This document shows, one piece after another, positions 1 to 8,526 of a DNA stretch of 64,000 bases (positions within the stretch are counted from its first letter, which is position 1; every line of letters starts with the position of its first letter). The position numbers and the translations under genes were made by a program. The notes beneath the pieces were generated by a model that searched no databases, had not been told where the DNA came from, and worked only from the letters and a program-made list of their open reading frames with translations. Source of the DNA: Hyphomonas sediminis (GTDB lineage Bacteria > Pseudomonadota > Alphaproteobacteria > Caulobacterales > Hyphomonadaceae); contig NZ_JAIEZP010000001.1 in NCBI RefSeq assembly GCF_019679475.1, positions 2,666,001 through 2,730,000 of the forward strand, written 5' to 3'.

Positions 1-1
1 C

Positions 2-1099
2 AAGCTGTCGGCGGTGGCGGGCATGATTTTGCCCGGCATGGTGGCGGCCAAGCCAAACTACAAAAAGCCGGGCGTGATCCTGTTCACCTCGGGCACCGAG
101 GGCGAGCCCAAGGGCGTGGTGCTCAGCCATGAGAACATCATGGCGAATGTAGAACAGGTGCGCGCGCATATCGGACTGGGGCCGGACACAGACATCCTGT
201 TCAATCCGCTACCGACCTTCCATTGCTTCGGACTGACCGTGGGCGCCGTACTGCCGCTGGTGGCGGGCATCAAGGTATTGTTCCACCCCTCACCGCTGCA
301 GCCGAAGGAAATCGTGCGGCGCATCAAGGAGAGCGGGGCAACGCTGCTGCTGGCGACCGACACATTCATCTCGCAATATGCCCGCACGGCCAATGATGGC
401 GATCTCGACAGCATTCGCCTTGCCGTCTGCGGCGCAGAACGCGTGAAGGACGAAACGCGCAACTATGTGCGCCGCAAATTCAATATCGAGATCCTCGAAG
501 GATATGGCGTAACCGAAAGCTCTCCGGTAGCGGCGGCCAACAAGTGGGAGGATAACCGTCCGGGAACGGTGGGTGTTTTGATGGCCGAGATGGAGACCAG
601 GCTGGTCCCCGTGGAGGGCATTCCCGATGGCGGACGCCTGCACATCCGGGGCCCGAACGTGATGATGGGCTATGTGCGCGCGACAAACCCCGGTGTGATC
701 GAGCGACTGATCGATGGCTGGCACGACACGGGCGATATCGTGGCCTTCGACGAAGATGGCTTCATCCGAATTCTTGGCCGCGTGAAACGCTTCGCCAAGA
801 TTGGCGGTGAGATGGTCTCTCTGGCCGTGGTCGAAAATTGCGCCGCTGCTGTGTGGCCGGACAATATGCACGCTGCCGTCACCCTGCCCGACCCCAAAAA
901 GGGCGAACAGGTGATCCTGCTGACGGACGCCCCCGAGGCGAGCCGCGACGCCGTGCTGATCTGGGCGCAGCGCCATGGCGTGCCGGAAATTTCCGTGCCG
1001 AGACGGGTTTTCAAGGTCGATGGAATCCCGGTTCTGGGTACCGGCAAGGTGGACTACACCTCGGTTCGCATCCAGGCCGAGAAGCTGATGAACGACTGA
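2..1099 (+). CDS. Aas-like AMP-binding acyl-CoA/acyl-ACP synthetase, C-terminal part (5' end outside window)
   Basis: The frame is open from the window edge, so the N-terminus is missing and about 365 residues are visible. The ANL-superfamily motifs are present in order: P-loop LFTSGTEGEPKG near the start, GYGVTES, WHDTGD, a hinge region RVKRFAKIGGE, and GTGK with the C-terminal catalytic lysine. The family adenylates a carboxylic acid with ATP and transfers the acyl group to a thiol (CoA or ACP). The KIGGEMVSL stretch and overall look match the synthetase half of Aas (2-acylglycerophosphoethanolamine acyltransferase/acyl-ACP synthetase). Whether an acyltransferase domain precedes it cannot be seen. 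It converges on phaZ. A role in activating fatty acids for lipid repair or for the neighbouring PHA cluster is inference. Confidence 0.82.
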   Translation, partial: KLSAVAGMILPGMVAAKPNYKKPGVILFTSGTEGEPKGVVLSHENIMANVEQVRAHIGLGPDTDILFNPLPTFHCFGLTVGAVLPLVAGIKVLFHPSPLQPKEIVRRIKESGATLLLATDTFISQYARTANDGDLDSIRLAVCGAERVKDETRNYVRRKFNIEILEGYGVTESSPVAAANKWEDNRPGTVGVLMAEMETRLVPVEGIPDGGRLHIRGPNVMMGYVRATNPGVIERLIDGWHDTGDIVAFDEDGFIRILGRVKRFAKIGGEMVSLAVVENCAAAVWPDNMHAAVTLPDPKKGEQVILLTDAPEASRDAVLIWAQRHGVPEISVPRRVFKVDGIPVLGTGKVDYTSVRIQAEKLMND

Positions 1100-1123
1100 T
1101 CGAGGCTTGGCCTTCGGGCTGCC

Positions 1124-1963
1124 TCAGGCAGCTGGCGACAGGGCCATCTCGTCCTCATCGAAGAATTCGCGGATGATATCCGCCGTCTCTTCCGAGCGCG
1201 TCACCAGGAACAGGTGACCGCCACCTTCAATGACGCGCAGGCGGGAATCGGGCAGCGCGAAGTTCAGGATGTGGCCATTGGCGAGAGGCACGATGGAGTC
1301 CTCGTCTCCCATGATGACCAGCGCCGGCATCTTCAGGAAACGGATGAACGGCAGGCTGGACCAGCCGGCAAAGGCCAGAAGCTGGTAGAGATAGCCCTTG
1401 GGGTCCGGCGGCAGCAGGTTGCTGATATGGCTGTCGGCCGACGGGTCCGCCAGGTCGCCATAGAGGGCCGCAAAATTCTCGCGCATGAATTCGGGATCGG
1501 TGTAGCGGCGCGTGTCGACCATCTTGGTGAGCGAGGCCGGGCGGCCGGGCACCATGGTGACGCCGGCGGTGGTGGCACATAGGATGAGGCGCTTGACGCG
1601 GCTGCGATACTGGAAGGCGAACTGCTGGGCCAGCGCGCCGCCCCAGGAGACGCCCATCACATCCATTTCATCGATGCCGAACCGGTCCACCAATTTGCGG
1701 ATCCAGCGGGCGAGCATCCAGTGGCGATAGGGCCATTGGGTGACCGGACTGAGGCCGACGCCGGGCACATCCAGCGTGAGAATGGCGCGGTCCGGGAACA
1801 TGTTTCCGAGGCCGGAGGCAAGCTCCAGATTGGCGCCGATCCCGTTGAAGAAGACCAGCGGACGCCCGCCTTCCCGCCCCTCCAGCGGCCAGTAGGCCGC
1901 GCGCAGGAGGATGCCATCGACATCCTCCATCGTGATGACAGGTTCGCGTGTTCCAGACGACAT
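1124..1963 (-). CDS. phaZ: Intracellular medium-chain-length PHA depolymerase
   Basis: This is a 279-residue alpha/beta hydrolase. The nucleophile Ser106 lies in GVSWGG, the acid is probably Asp222 in GDEDS, and the histidine is His250 in GGGHLF. The stretch GVSWGGALAQQFA, the following CATTAGVTMVPG segment and the C-terminal GHLFLVTRSE resemble the intracellular mcl-PHA depolymerase PhaZ of Pseudomonas far more than generic hydrolases. The family releases 3-hydroxyacids from stored granules. It lies 23 bases downstream of phaC on the same strand, the order seen in Pseudomonas phaC1-phaZ. An upstream GAGGAA serves as ribosome binding site. A small hairpin without a T-run straddles the stop codon (1118-1132). 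A different ester substrate is possible but less likely in this context. Confidence 0.85.
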   Translation of the reverse strand: MSSGTREPVITMEDVDGILLRAAYWPLEGREGGRPLVFFNGIGANLELASGLGNMFPDRAILTLDVPGVGLSPVTQWPYRHWMLARWIRKLVDRFGIDEMDVMGVSWGGALAQQFAFQYRSRVKRLILCATTAGVTMVPGRPASLTKMVDTRRYTDPEFMRENFAALYGDLADPSADSHISNLLPPDPKGYLYQLLAFAGWSSLPFIRFLKMPALVIMGDEDSIVPLANGHILNFALPDSRLRVIEGGGHLFLVTRSEETADIIREFFDEDEMALSPAA

Positions 1964-1986
1964 CAGCGGTTCCTCGCGTTTGGCGC

Positions 1987-3675
1987 TCAGTCGTTGAAGA
2001 CGTAGCGGCCGGGCGCCGCATAAATGGGCGGAAAGGCCTCGTTGCCAAGCTCTTTAGGTGCTATTTTCAGGGGACCGGAGCGCTCTTTCAGCCACTGCCC
2101 CCAGAGCGGCCACCAGGAACCGGCCTGCTCCTGCGCATTTGCGGCCCATTCATCCGCCGTCGGCTTGATTTCCGTTCCGCGGAAATACTTCGCCTTCGGA
2201 TTGCCCGGCGGATTGATCAGGGATTGCAGGTGGCCGCTGGAGGAGAGAATGAACTCGACATTCTTCGAGCCGAGCAGCGCGGGCGTGCGGTAGCAGGCTT
2301 TCCAGGGCGTGATGTGATCGGTCACGCCTGCGACGACAAACGCATCTGCCGTAACCTTGCTGAGGTCTGCCATATGGCCCGCAACCTCTACCGTGCCCGG
2401 ATTATCGAATGGCTGCTGGAGGGCCACATCCAGATAGTCCGAATGGAGCTGGGCCGGAAGATTGGTCGTGTCGTTATTCCAGTAGAGCACATCATAGGGC
2501 GGCGGATCTTCGCCCATGAGGTAGTTGTTGACGACATAGTTCCAGATGAGGTCGTTCGGACGCATCCAGGCGAACATACGGGCAAGGTCATCGCCCTTCA
2601 GGATGCCGCGTGACTTTGAATATTTCCGCGCGATTTCGAGGCTGCCATCGGAAACGATCTGACCGATATCGCTGTCGTCCCGCTGCGGGTTCAGCACGCA
2701 GACCATGAAGGTGAGCGAGTTGATGCGCTTGTCGCCGGCGGCGGCAAGAAGGCTGGCGAAGGTGGCGGTGGTGATGCCGCCCGAGCAGGCGCCGGAGACG
2801 TTAAGCTTGGGCGATTTGGTAATTTTGCGGACGACTTCGCTCGCCTGGATCAGGCTGTCGATATAGTCGGCCAGGCTCCAATCCTTGTGCTTCTTCGTGG
2901 GATTGCGCCAGGAGATAACGAAGGTCTGCTGTTCCATGGCGAGCAGGAACTGGACCATGGACGTCATCGGCGTCAGGTCCATGGCGTAGAACTTGTTGAT
3001 CTGTGGGGGGATGATCAGGATCGGGGTCTTGTGGACCTTTTCCGTCAGCGGCTGATACTGGATCAGCTCGAGCATCTCGTTTTTCCAGACCACCTGCCCT
3101 TTTGACGTGGCCAGGTTCTCACCGACCTTGAAGGGGCGTTTGTCCACCTGAGCCGGGAGGCCGCCATTCTTGGTGAGGTCGTCATACAGGTTTTTCATGC
3201 CCTTGAGCAGAGACAGGCCGCCAGAGTCCACGACGCGTTTCGTGGCGGCAGGATTTCCGACCAGGGTATTGGTGGGCGCCATCGCATCGGTGATCATGCC
3301 CATGACGAATTTGGCACGCGCCTGCTCCAGCTCCCCCATCTGAACTTCGTTTACCCAGTTGTGGAGGTGTTCCTGCGTGGCAAGGTAAGCCTGCATGCCA
3401 CGCTTGTAGAAGGGATTGTGTTCCCAGGCGGGGTCCTTGAAGCGGCGGTCTTTCTTGTCGGCCGCGCGGGTCGACTTACCCAGCAGGATTTGGGTGTTTT
3501 CGTTGGTGATCTTGCCAACCATCTTTGCGGTGGTGACCGGATTGGTCATGGTCGAGCGCAGCATCATGGCGACGGCGCCAAGCAGTTCCTGCCGGTTGAA
3601 GCCGCCAAGCAGCGGGTTCAGTGCAGCGGTGTTTTCGGCCGCATTTCGGGCGATTTCGTCTTTAGGCGACGTCAC
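1987..3675 (-). CDS. phaC: Poly(3-hydroxyalkanoate) synthase, class II-like
   Basis: PHA synthase polymerises (R)-3-hydroxyacyl-CoA on the granule surface. The catalytic cysteine is Cys297 in the lipase-like box SGACSGG, the acid is in VTDHITPW, and the histidine in SSSGHLQS. The C-terminus carries the tryptophan-rich WWPLWGQWL. A GTG start at 3675 is chosen because GGGGAGGA lies 6-7 bases upstream; the frame stays open to 3717. The resulting 562 residues match class II synthases (about 560) rather than the longer class I. Segments such as MAPTN, ELIQYQPLTE, PPQINKFY, FVISWRNPTK, MRPNDLIWNY and WNNDTT recall Pseudomonas PhaC1/PhaC2, so medium-chain substrates are expected. It is followed by phaZ and diverges from phaD. 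Confidence 0.93.
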   Translation of the reverse strand: MTSPKDEIARNAAENTAALNPLLGGFNRQELLGAVAMMLRSTMTNPVTTAKMVGKITNENTQILLGKSTRAADKKDRRFKDPAWEHNPFYKRGMQAYLATQEHLHNWVNEVQMGELEQARAKFVMGMITDAMAPTNTLVGNPAATKRVVDSGGLSLLKGMKNLYDDLTKNGGLPAQVDKRPFKVGENLATSKGQVVWKNEMLELIQYQPLTEKVHKTPILIIPPQINKFYAMDLTPMTSMVQFLLAMEQQTFVISWRNPTKKHKDWSLADYIDSLIQASEVVRKITKSPKLNVSGACSGGITTATFASLLAAAGDKRINSLTFMVCVLNPQRDDSDIGQIVSDGSLEIARKYSKSRGILKGDDLARMFAWMRPNDLIWNYVVNNYLMGEDPPPYDVLYWNNDTTNLPAQLHSDYLDVALQQPFDNPGTVEVAGHMADLSKVTADAFVVAGVTDHITPWKACYRTPALLGSKNVEFILSSSGHLQSLINPPGNPKAKYFRGTEIKPTADEWAANAQEQAGSWWPLWGQWLKERSGPLKIAPKELGNEAFPPIYAAPGRYVFND

Positions 3676-3801
3676 GGTATTCCTCCCCAGGGTCCTCCGG
3701 ACTGTCACCAGGACCACTCCCAGCCGCCGGTTTTAACCATGATCCCTTTCTTTTCCTGAAAGAGAACACGGCAAAGTTTATGACAAAATTCGTTTCACAG
3801 T

Positions 3802-3821
3802 CAGTTTTCTCTGTCAAACTG
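3802..3821. promoter_or_regulatory. Inverted repeat CAGTTT-N8-AAACTG, candidate PhaD operator
   Basis: A perfect 6+6 bp inverted repeat lies in the 158-base gap between the divergent phaC and phaD starts, 12 bases before the phaD ATG. TetR-family proteins commonly bind such palindromes in the promoter between themselves and a divergent target. Assignment to PhaD is inference from position. Confidence 0.45.
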
Positions 3822-3833
3822 CTCTGAAAGCCC

Positions 3834-4466
3834 ATGAAAACACGCGACCGTATCCTTCAGGTGAGCCTGCTCCTCTTCAATGAAGAAGGAGAAGCGCAGC
3901 TTTCGTCTGTCGATATTGCCAACGCGCTCGAGATAAGTCCGGGTAACCTCTATTATCACTTCAAGGGCAAGGACGCGATTATCCGAGCCTTATATGACCG
4001 GTTTGAAGAGGAGATGCGCGTTATCCTGCGCGGCTCCAGCGGGGGCGTTGCCTCGATCGACGACAACTGGGTTTACATCTACATCCTGCTGGAAGAGATA
4101 TACGACTTCCGCTTCTTCTACCGGGATCTGGCGGGGCTTCTGGCCCGCTATCCCGACCTGGCCGGACGCTTCCGCAGCCTGATTGCCGAGAAGCGCCAGA
4201 CCATTCTCCGTATCCTCGAAGACCTTGCGAAGCTGGACGCCATCGACATCGACCCTCGCCTGAAGGATCCGCTTACGGATCAGATCATCACCACGCTGAC
4301 CTTCTGGCTGGCGGGGGATGCCCTCTCCCGGGAAACCCATGACGGCCCTGCCCTGATCCACAAGACCGTGTTTCAGGTGATGTGCCTCATCGTGCCCTAT
4401 ATGGGCGCGGCAGGGCCTGCCGCGCTGGGCGACATGATCCGTCATTTCGAGGAAACAAAGTCCTGA
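3834..4466 (+). CDS. phaD: TetR-family regulator, PhaD-like
   Basis: This 210-residue protein has an N-terminal TetR helix-turn-helix (about residues 4-50, with SSVDIANALEISPGNLYYHFKG). Both the start MKTRDRIL and the ISPGNLYYHF recognition helix closely resemble Pseudomonas PhaD, which controls the PHA cluster and senses a PHA-pathway metabolite. The C-terminal ligand domain has no motif I can interpret. The gene is divergent from phaC, with an inverted repeat just upstream of its ATG. No strong Shine-Dalgarno is visible. Activator versus repressor cannot be judged from sequence. Confidence 0.8.
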   Translation: MKTRDRILQVSLLLFNEEGEAQLSSVDIANALEISPGNLYYHFKGKDAIIRALYDRFEEEMRVILRGSSGGVASIDDNWVYIYILLEEIYDFRFFYRDLAGLLARYPDLAGRFRSLIAEKRQTILRILEDLAKLDAIDIDPRLKDPLTDQIITTLTFWLAGDALSRETHDGPALIHKTVFQVMCLIVPYMGAAGPAALGDMIRHFEETKS

Positions 4467-4529
4467 TGCGTACTATCTGAGACCAGCAGGCCACCTTTCT
4501 GGCAGCCTGCCCGATCCCGGATGGTGGAT

Positions 4530-5351
4530 TTAGCTGGCGAGGTTCTTTGCCTGCTTCGCCCATTCGCCCTTCAGCACGCGGCCACGGGCGCCGATCTCTG
4601 CGTCGAGCGCTTCAAGCTCGGCCTTTTTCATAGCGGCCAGCTGTGCAAAGCGCGTGATGCCGGCAGCATTCAGTTTTTTCGCCATCGCCGGACCGATGCC
4701 GGTGATCTGCGTCAGGTCGTCTGCCGCTTCCGCTTCCAGCGGCTCCATGGCGGCTTTCACAGCCTTGGAAGCGCGGGTGGCGACGCGTTTGGCAGTCTTG
4801 GCAACGTCCGCGCCGGTTTCCGAAGCAACAGCTTCGATTTCGGTGGTGAGGCGGGCGATACGCTCTTTCAGGTGAAGATCGTTTGCCTTGGCGCGGGCTT
4901 TTGCCGTGACGCTGGCGACTTCATCTTCCAGCTTATCGACGCGGCGGGCGAAGGCTTCACGCGCCGTACCGAGACCTTTGACGCCGAGCAGGTCGCGCAT
5001 GCGCTCCATGCGGGCTTCAAACTGGGTTTGCGCTTTCGACTGGAACTCGCGGGCTGTCTCGACGGCCTTGGCAACATTGCCGGTAGCCTTGGTGAAACCC
5101 TCATTGCCTGCGAGGCGGGCGCGAACGTCATGCTCGATGGCGGCGCCGCGCTTGACGAGGTCTTCGAAGACTTCGGCAGACTGCTTGTTCACGACGGTCG
5201 CGCCAGCAAGGGCGGTGTCGTAGGCTTTGCCATAGGCGCCGACGCCGGCGAGCCAGATCTTGTACGCCATCTCGGTGGAGTGCGCCTCGATTGCCTTGCC
5301 TGCGGCCTCTGCTTTGGTGCGGGCGGCGGTTTTGGTGGTTTTCTTGGCCAT
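4530..5351 (-). CDS. PHA granule-associated phasin (PhaI/PhaF-like) with C-terminal helix-hairpin-helix domain
   Basis: Phasins coat PHA granules. This 273-residue protein begins with a lysine- and alanine-rich tail, then KIWLAGVGAY at residues 31-40, the signature of the PhaI/PhaF family. A long Ala/Glu/Lys-rich helical region, likely coiled coil, follows. Residues from about 209 to the end form a different module, starting ITGIGPAMAKKLNAAGI, which is a helix-hairpin-helix of the type in DNA-binding and rRNA-associated proteins. The start at 5351 is chosen because GGGAG lies upstream; the frame is open further to 5426. It converges on phaD. Pseudomonas PhaF instead carries histone-like AAKP repeats at its C-terminus, so this could be an alternative way of tethering granules to the nucleoid (inference). 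Confidence 0.8.
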   Translation of the reverse strand: MAKKTTKTAARTKAEAAGKAIEAHSTEMAYKIWLAGVGAYGKAYDTALAGATVVNKQSAEVFEDLVKRGAAIEHDVRARLAGNEGFTKATGNVAKAVETAREFQSKAQTQFEARMERMRDLLGVKGLGTAREAFARRVDKLEDEVASVTAKARAKANDLHLKERIARLTTEIEAVASETGADVAKTAKRVATRASKAVKAAMEPLEAEAADDLTQITGIGPAMAKKLNAAGITRFAQLAAMKKAELEALDAEIGARGRVLKGEWAKQAKNLAS

Positions 5352-5493
5352 GAGTTTCTCCCTGGCAGCTTGGTTCATGGGGCTGGGTTTAGGGAAAAAG
5401 TCTAGAAAGCGCATACTAATCGCCACCCAGCGCTTGATACCCGCAGCGGAACCCCTCTATCCACTCTGGCAGCAGATACAGAGGAGACCTCCC

Positions 5494-6195
5494 ATGAGCG
5501 CAGTCGAATATCAGGTGGACGGCAAGACCTATGAAGGCTGGTTCGTCATGCCCGAAGGCAAGACGAATGTTCCCGTGGTGGCAATTGCCCATGCCTGGGG
5601 CGGCCTGACGGACAATGAAAAGCAGAAGGCCGGCATCGTGGCGAAAGAGTTCGGCTATGCCGCGTTCGCCATGGACGTTTATGGCAAGGGCAAGCGCGGC
5701 ACGACCGTGGAAGAATGCCAGGCGCTGATGAACCCGCTGGCTGGCGACCGCGCCGAGCTTCAGAAACGCCTTGCGGGCGGCCTTGCCGCAGCGAAGGCGC
5801 AGGCGGGTGTGGACGCTTCGAAAGCGGCTGCGATCGGCTTCTGCTTCGGCGGTCTCTCCGTACTCGACATGGCCCGCGCAGGGCATGACGTGATCGGCGT
5901 TGCCTCATTCCACGGCCTGCTGGGCGCAGCGCCCAACATTGCCGAGCCGAAGATCAAGGCGAAGGTTCTGATCGAGCATGGCTGGCTCGACCCTATGGCG
6001 CCGCCGGAAGACGTGCTGGCGATTGCCAAGGAGTTCCACGGCGCAGACTGGCAGCTGCACGCGCATGGCCACGCCTACCACTCCTTCACGACGCAGGGCG
6101 CCAACAACAAGGAAATGGGCACGATTTACGACGCCGACGCCGACCGTCGCAGCTTTGCCTACCTGAAGACGTTCCTCGCAGAACTCTTCGCTTAA
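5494..6195 (+). CDS. Dienelactone hydrolase family protein
   Basis: This 233-residue alpha/beta hydrolase carries the cysteine nucleophile typical of the family: Cys117 in IGFCFGG. The acid is probably Asp166 in HGWLDP and the base His196 in HAYHSF. The family opens dienelactones and related cyclic or small esters. The substrate here is not evident, since no catechol-pathway genes are nearby. The ATG at 5494 is chosen for the AGAGGAGA ribosome binding site 6 bases upstream; the frame is open much further upstream over the phasin 5' region. A bidirectional terminator follows. Confidence 0.88.
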   Translation: MSAVEYQVDGKTYEGWFVMPEGKTNVPVVAIAHAWGGLTDNEKQKAGIVAKEFGYAAFAMDVYGKGKRGTTVEECQALMNPLAGDRAELQKRLAGGLAAAKAQAGVDASKAAAIGFCFGGLSVLDMARAGHDVIGVASFHGLLGAAPNIAEPKIKAKVLIEHGWLDPMAPPEDVLAIAKEFHGADWQLHAHGHAYHSFTTQGANNKEMGTIYDADADRRSFAYLKTFLAELFA

Positions 6196-6221
6196 GCGCC
6201 TCTCGGTTCATCCGGATACAG

Positions 6222-6258
6222 AAAAGGCGGAAACCCGGATTGGGTTTCCGCCTTTTTT
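6222..6258. terminator. Bidirectional rho-independent terminator
   Basis: A 15 bp stem (AAAAGGCGGAAACCC with its complement) has a short loop and a T-run on the plus strand; the A-run on the other side gives a T-run on the minus strand. It separates the dienelactone hydrolase from the convergent phoB, closing both units. Confidence 0.92.
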
Positions 6259-6276
6259 ATTGGATTGTGTTTTGGT

Positions 6277-6963
6277 TCAGTCTGCGCGGAGCGCGTAACC
6301 TGCCGAACGAACCGTACGGATCGGGTCGTCCCCGCCTTCCTGACGGAGCGCCTTGCGCAGGCGGCCGACATGCACGTCCACCGTACGCGCCTCGACATAC
6401 ACATCCGAGCCCCAGACTGTATCAAGCAGCTGTTCGCGTGAGAAAACGCGACCAGGATGTTGCATGAAATAGTCGAGCAGGCGGAATTCCGTCGGGCCGA
6501 GATGGATGTCTGCGCCGCCGCGCGAAACACGGTGGGCAACACGGTCGATCTCGATATCGCCGACCGAAAGACGGTCTTCCTTGAGGCCGGGGCGAATGCG
6601 GCGCAGAACCGCGCGAACACGCGCCATCAGCTCGGTGGTCGAAAAGGGCTTGGTGACGTAATCGTCAGCACCCGTATCAAGCCCGCGGATCCGGTCGCTC
6701 TCCTCGCCACGCGCGGTAAGCATGATGATCGGAAGGTTCGGGTTGACGCCTGTGGCCCGCACGCGGCGGCAGATTTCGATGCCGCTGACCTTTGGCAGCA
6801 TCCAGTCGAGCAGGAGAAGATCGGGAGCGCGCTCCTCGATCATCATCAGAGCCTCCTCACCATCCGCGGCAACGGCGACATCGTAGTCTTCGCGGCGCAA
6901 ATTGTAGAGCAGGAGCTCCGAGACAGCGCTTTCGTCTTCTGCGACAAGCACATAGGGTTTCAT
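6277..6963 (-). CDS. phoB: Phosphate regulon response regulator PhoB
   Basis: This 228-residue OmpR/PhoB-type regulator has a receiver domain (residues 1-120, phosphoacceptor Asp53 in LLLLDWMLP, switch Lys in VTKPF) and a winged-helix domain ending in VRTVRSAGYALR. It binds Pho boxes under phosphate limitation. It is last in pstC-pstA-pstB-phoU-phoB, and a strong Pho box sits ahead of that operon, so autoregulation is expected. The start at 6963 (MKPYVLVAEDE) matches the family; longer upstream frame is not used. The partner kinase gene phoR is not in the window. Confidence 0.96.
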   Translation of the reverse strand: MKPYVLVAEDESAVSELLLYNLRREDYDVAVAADGEEALMMIEERAPDLLLLDWMLPKVSGIEICRRVRATGVNPNLPIIMLTARGEESDRIRGLDTGADDYVTKPFSTTELMARVRAVLRRIRPGLKEDRLSVGDIEIDRVAHRVSRGGADIHLGPTEFRLLDYFMQHPGRVFSREQLLDTVWGSDVYVEARTVDVHVGRLRKALRQEGGDDPIRTVRSAGYALRAD

Positions 6964-6997
6964 CAGTTGGCTCCGTGGTGGATTGTTCCGGTGCCCA

Positions 6998-7684
6998 TCA
7001 TACCTGGTCCAGCTTTGGCCGATCCGTGGCAGACAGATAGTCCCCCGTTGCCTGGTAATAGACAAACTCGGCGATATTGGTGCAATGATCGCCCATCCGT
7101 TCCAGGTTCTTCGCTATAAAGAGCATGTGCGCGCCAGCGGTGATGCGGCGCGGATCTTCAATCAGGTAGGTCAGCATTTCGCGGAACACCGCGTTATAAT
7201 GCTGGTCGATGTCATCATCCGATGCCCAGACATTCCGCGCGAGCACGGAGTTACCGGTGGCATAGGCATCAAGCACTTCGTTCAGCTGGCGCGCTACAGG
7301 GCGCGACATGCGCAGCACCGCGTTGCGCATTTCCATGCTGACATGATCATCCAGCCGCAGGGAGCGTTTGGCGATGTTCTTGGAGAGGTCGCCAATGCGC
7401 TCCATCTCATTGGAAATCTTCAGTGCCGAGAGGATCATGCGCAGGTCATGCCCCATCGGTTGGCGGCGGGCGATGAGGCTGACAATCTGCTTTTCGATCT
7501 CAGCTTCGATCACGTCCACCTGGGGATCGCGCGCGATAACCTCTTTCGACAGGATCGGATCATTGGCGCTCAGCGAGCGGCAGGAGTCGGTGATCATCGT
7601 TTCGACGATGCCGCCCATACGCATGATATCCGAGGAGAGCCGGTCCAGCTCATCCGAATAGGCAGAAACGATATGATCCGACAT
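6998..7684 (-). CDS. phoU: Phosphate transport regulator PhoU
   Basis: This 228-residue all-helical protein has the two PhoU repeats, each with the acidic metal-binding motif region (for example ERIGDLSKN and ERMGDHCTN). PhoU damps PhoR-PhoB signalling through the Pst transporter and prevents toxic phosphate uptake. It sits between pstB (11 bases) and phoB (34 bases) on the same strand. Confidence 0.96.
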   Translation of the reverse strand: MSDHIVSAYSDELDRLSSDIMRMGGIVETMITDSCRSLSANDPILSKEVIARDPQVDVIEAEIEKQIVSLIARRQPMGHDLRMILSALKISNEMERIGDLSKNIAKRSLRLDDHVSMEMRNAVLRMSRPVARQLNEVLDAYATGNSVLARNVWASDDDIDQHYNAVFREMLTYLIEDPRRITAGAHMLFIAKNLERMGDHCTNIAEFVYYQATGDYLSATDRPKLDQV

Positions 7685-7695
7685 CTGTTCCTCCG

Positions 7696-8526
7696 TCAGC
7701 CGAACCGGCCGGTGATGTAATCTTCCGTCCGCTTTTCGCGCGGATTCGTGAAGATCTGTTCCGTCTCACCGATTTCAATCAGATTCCCGAGATGGAAAAA
7801 GGCCGTGCGCTGGCTGACGCGGGCAGCCTGCTGCATCGAGTGCGTAACGATGACGATGCAGTAGCGCTTGCGGAGCTCGTCGATGAGTTCCTCAATACGC
7901 GCAGTGGCGACCGGGTCGAGCGCCGAGCAGGGTTCGTCCATCAAGATGACTTCAGGGCGCACGGCAATCGCGCGCGCAATGCAGAGACGCTGTTGCTGGC
8001 CGCCCGATAGACTAGTGCCCGGCGCGCTGAGGCGGTCCTTCACCTCTTCCCAAAGGCCGGCGCGGCGCAGGGATTTTTCGACGATTGCGTCGAGATCATC
8101 CCGGCTGGCGGCGAGGCCATGGATGCGGGGGCCGTAGGCAATGTTGTCGTAGATCGACTTGGGGAACGGGTTCGGCTTCTGGAACACCATGCCAACGCGC
8201 GAGCGCAGGAGCACGGCGTCGATGGAATGATCATTGATGTCCTGACCATCCATAAGGATCTGGCCTTCGACACGGCAGCTCTCGATCGTGTCGTTCATCC
8301 GGTTCAGGCAGCGCAGGAAGGTGGACTTGCCACAACCCGAAGGGCCGATGAGCGCGGTCACCGCGCGATCCGGGAACTCCATCGACACGCCGTGGATGGC
8401 CTGCGTCTCACCATAAAACACGCGAATATCGCGGCAATCGATGCGCGGCGGCGGCGCGGGCGGCGCGTCTGCTGCCGGGGCCAGCACTGTGCCGGCGGCC
8501 TGCTGCGGCGTGTGATCCGTATCCAT
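7696..8526 (-). CDS. pstB: Phosphate ABC transporter ATP-binding protein PstB
   Basis: The ATPase of the high-affinity phosphate importer. Walker A GPSGCGKS, signature LSGGQQQR and Walker [14 protein letters not shown] are all intact. The first 45 or so residues are an Ala/Pro-rich extension before the ABC core. The start at 8526 overlaps the pstA stop (TAATG), which implies translational coupling; an ATG two codons earlier at 8532 is also possible. The frame is open further to 8655 inside pstA but is unlikely to be used. Confidence 0.96.
   Translation of the reverse strand: MDTDHTPQQAAGTVLAPAADAPPAPPPRIDCRDIRVFYGETQAIHGVSMEFPDRAVTALIGPSGCGKSTFLRCLNRMNDTIESCRVEGQILMDGQDINDHSIDAVLLRSRVGMVFQKPNPFPKSIYDNIAYGPRIHGLAASRDDLDAIVEKSLRRAGLWEEVKDRLSAPGTSLSGGQQQRLCIARAIAVRPEVILMDEPCSALDPVATARIEELIDELRKRYCIVIVTHSMQQAARVSQRTAFFHLGNLIEIGETEQIFTNPREKRTEDYITGRFG

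Noticed and set aside
4480-4515. Terminator between phaD and the phasin gene
   Set aside because: A loose 6 bp GCAGGC/GCCTGC stem with a 13-base loop and no T-run on either strand.
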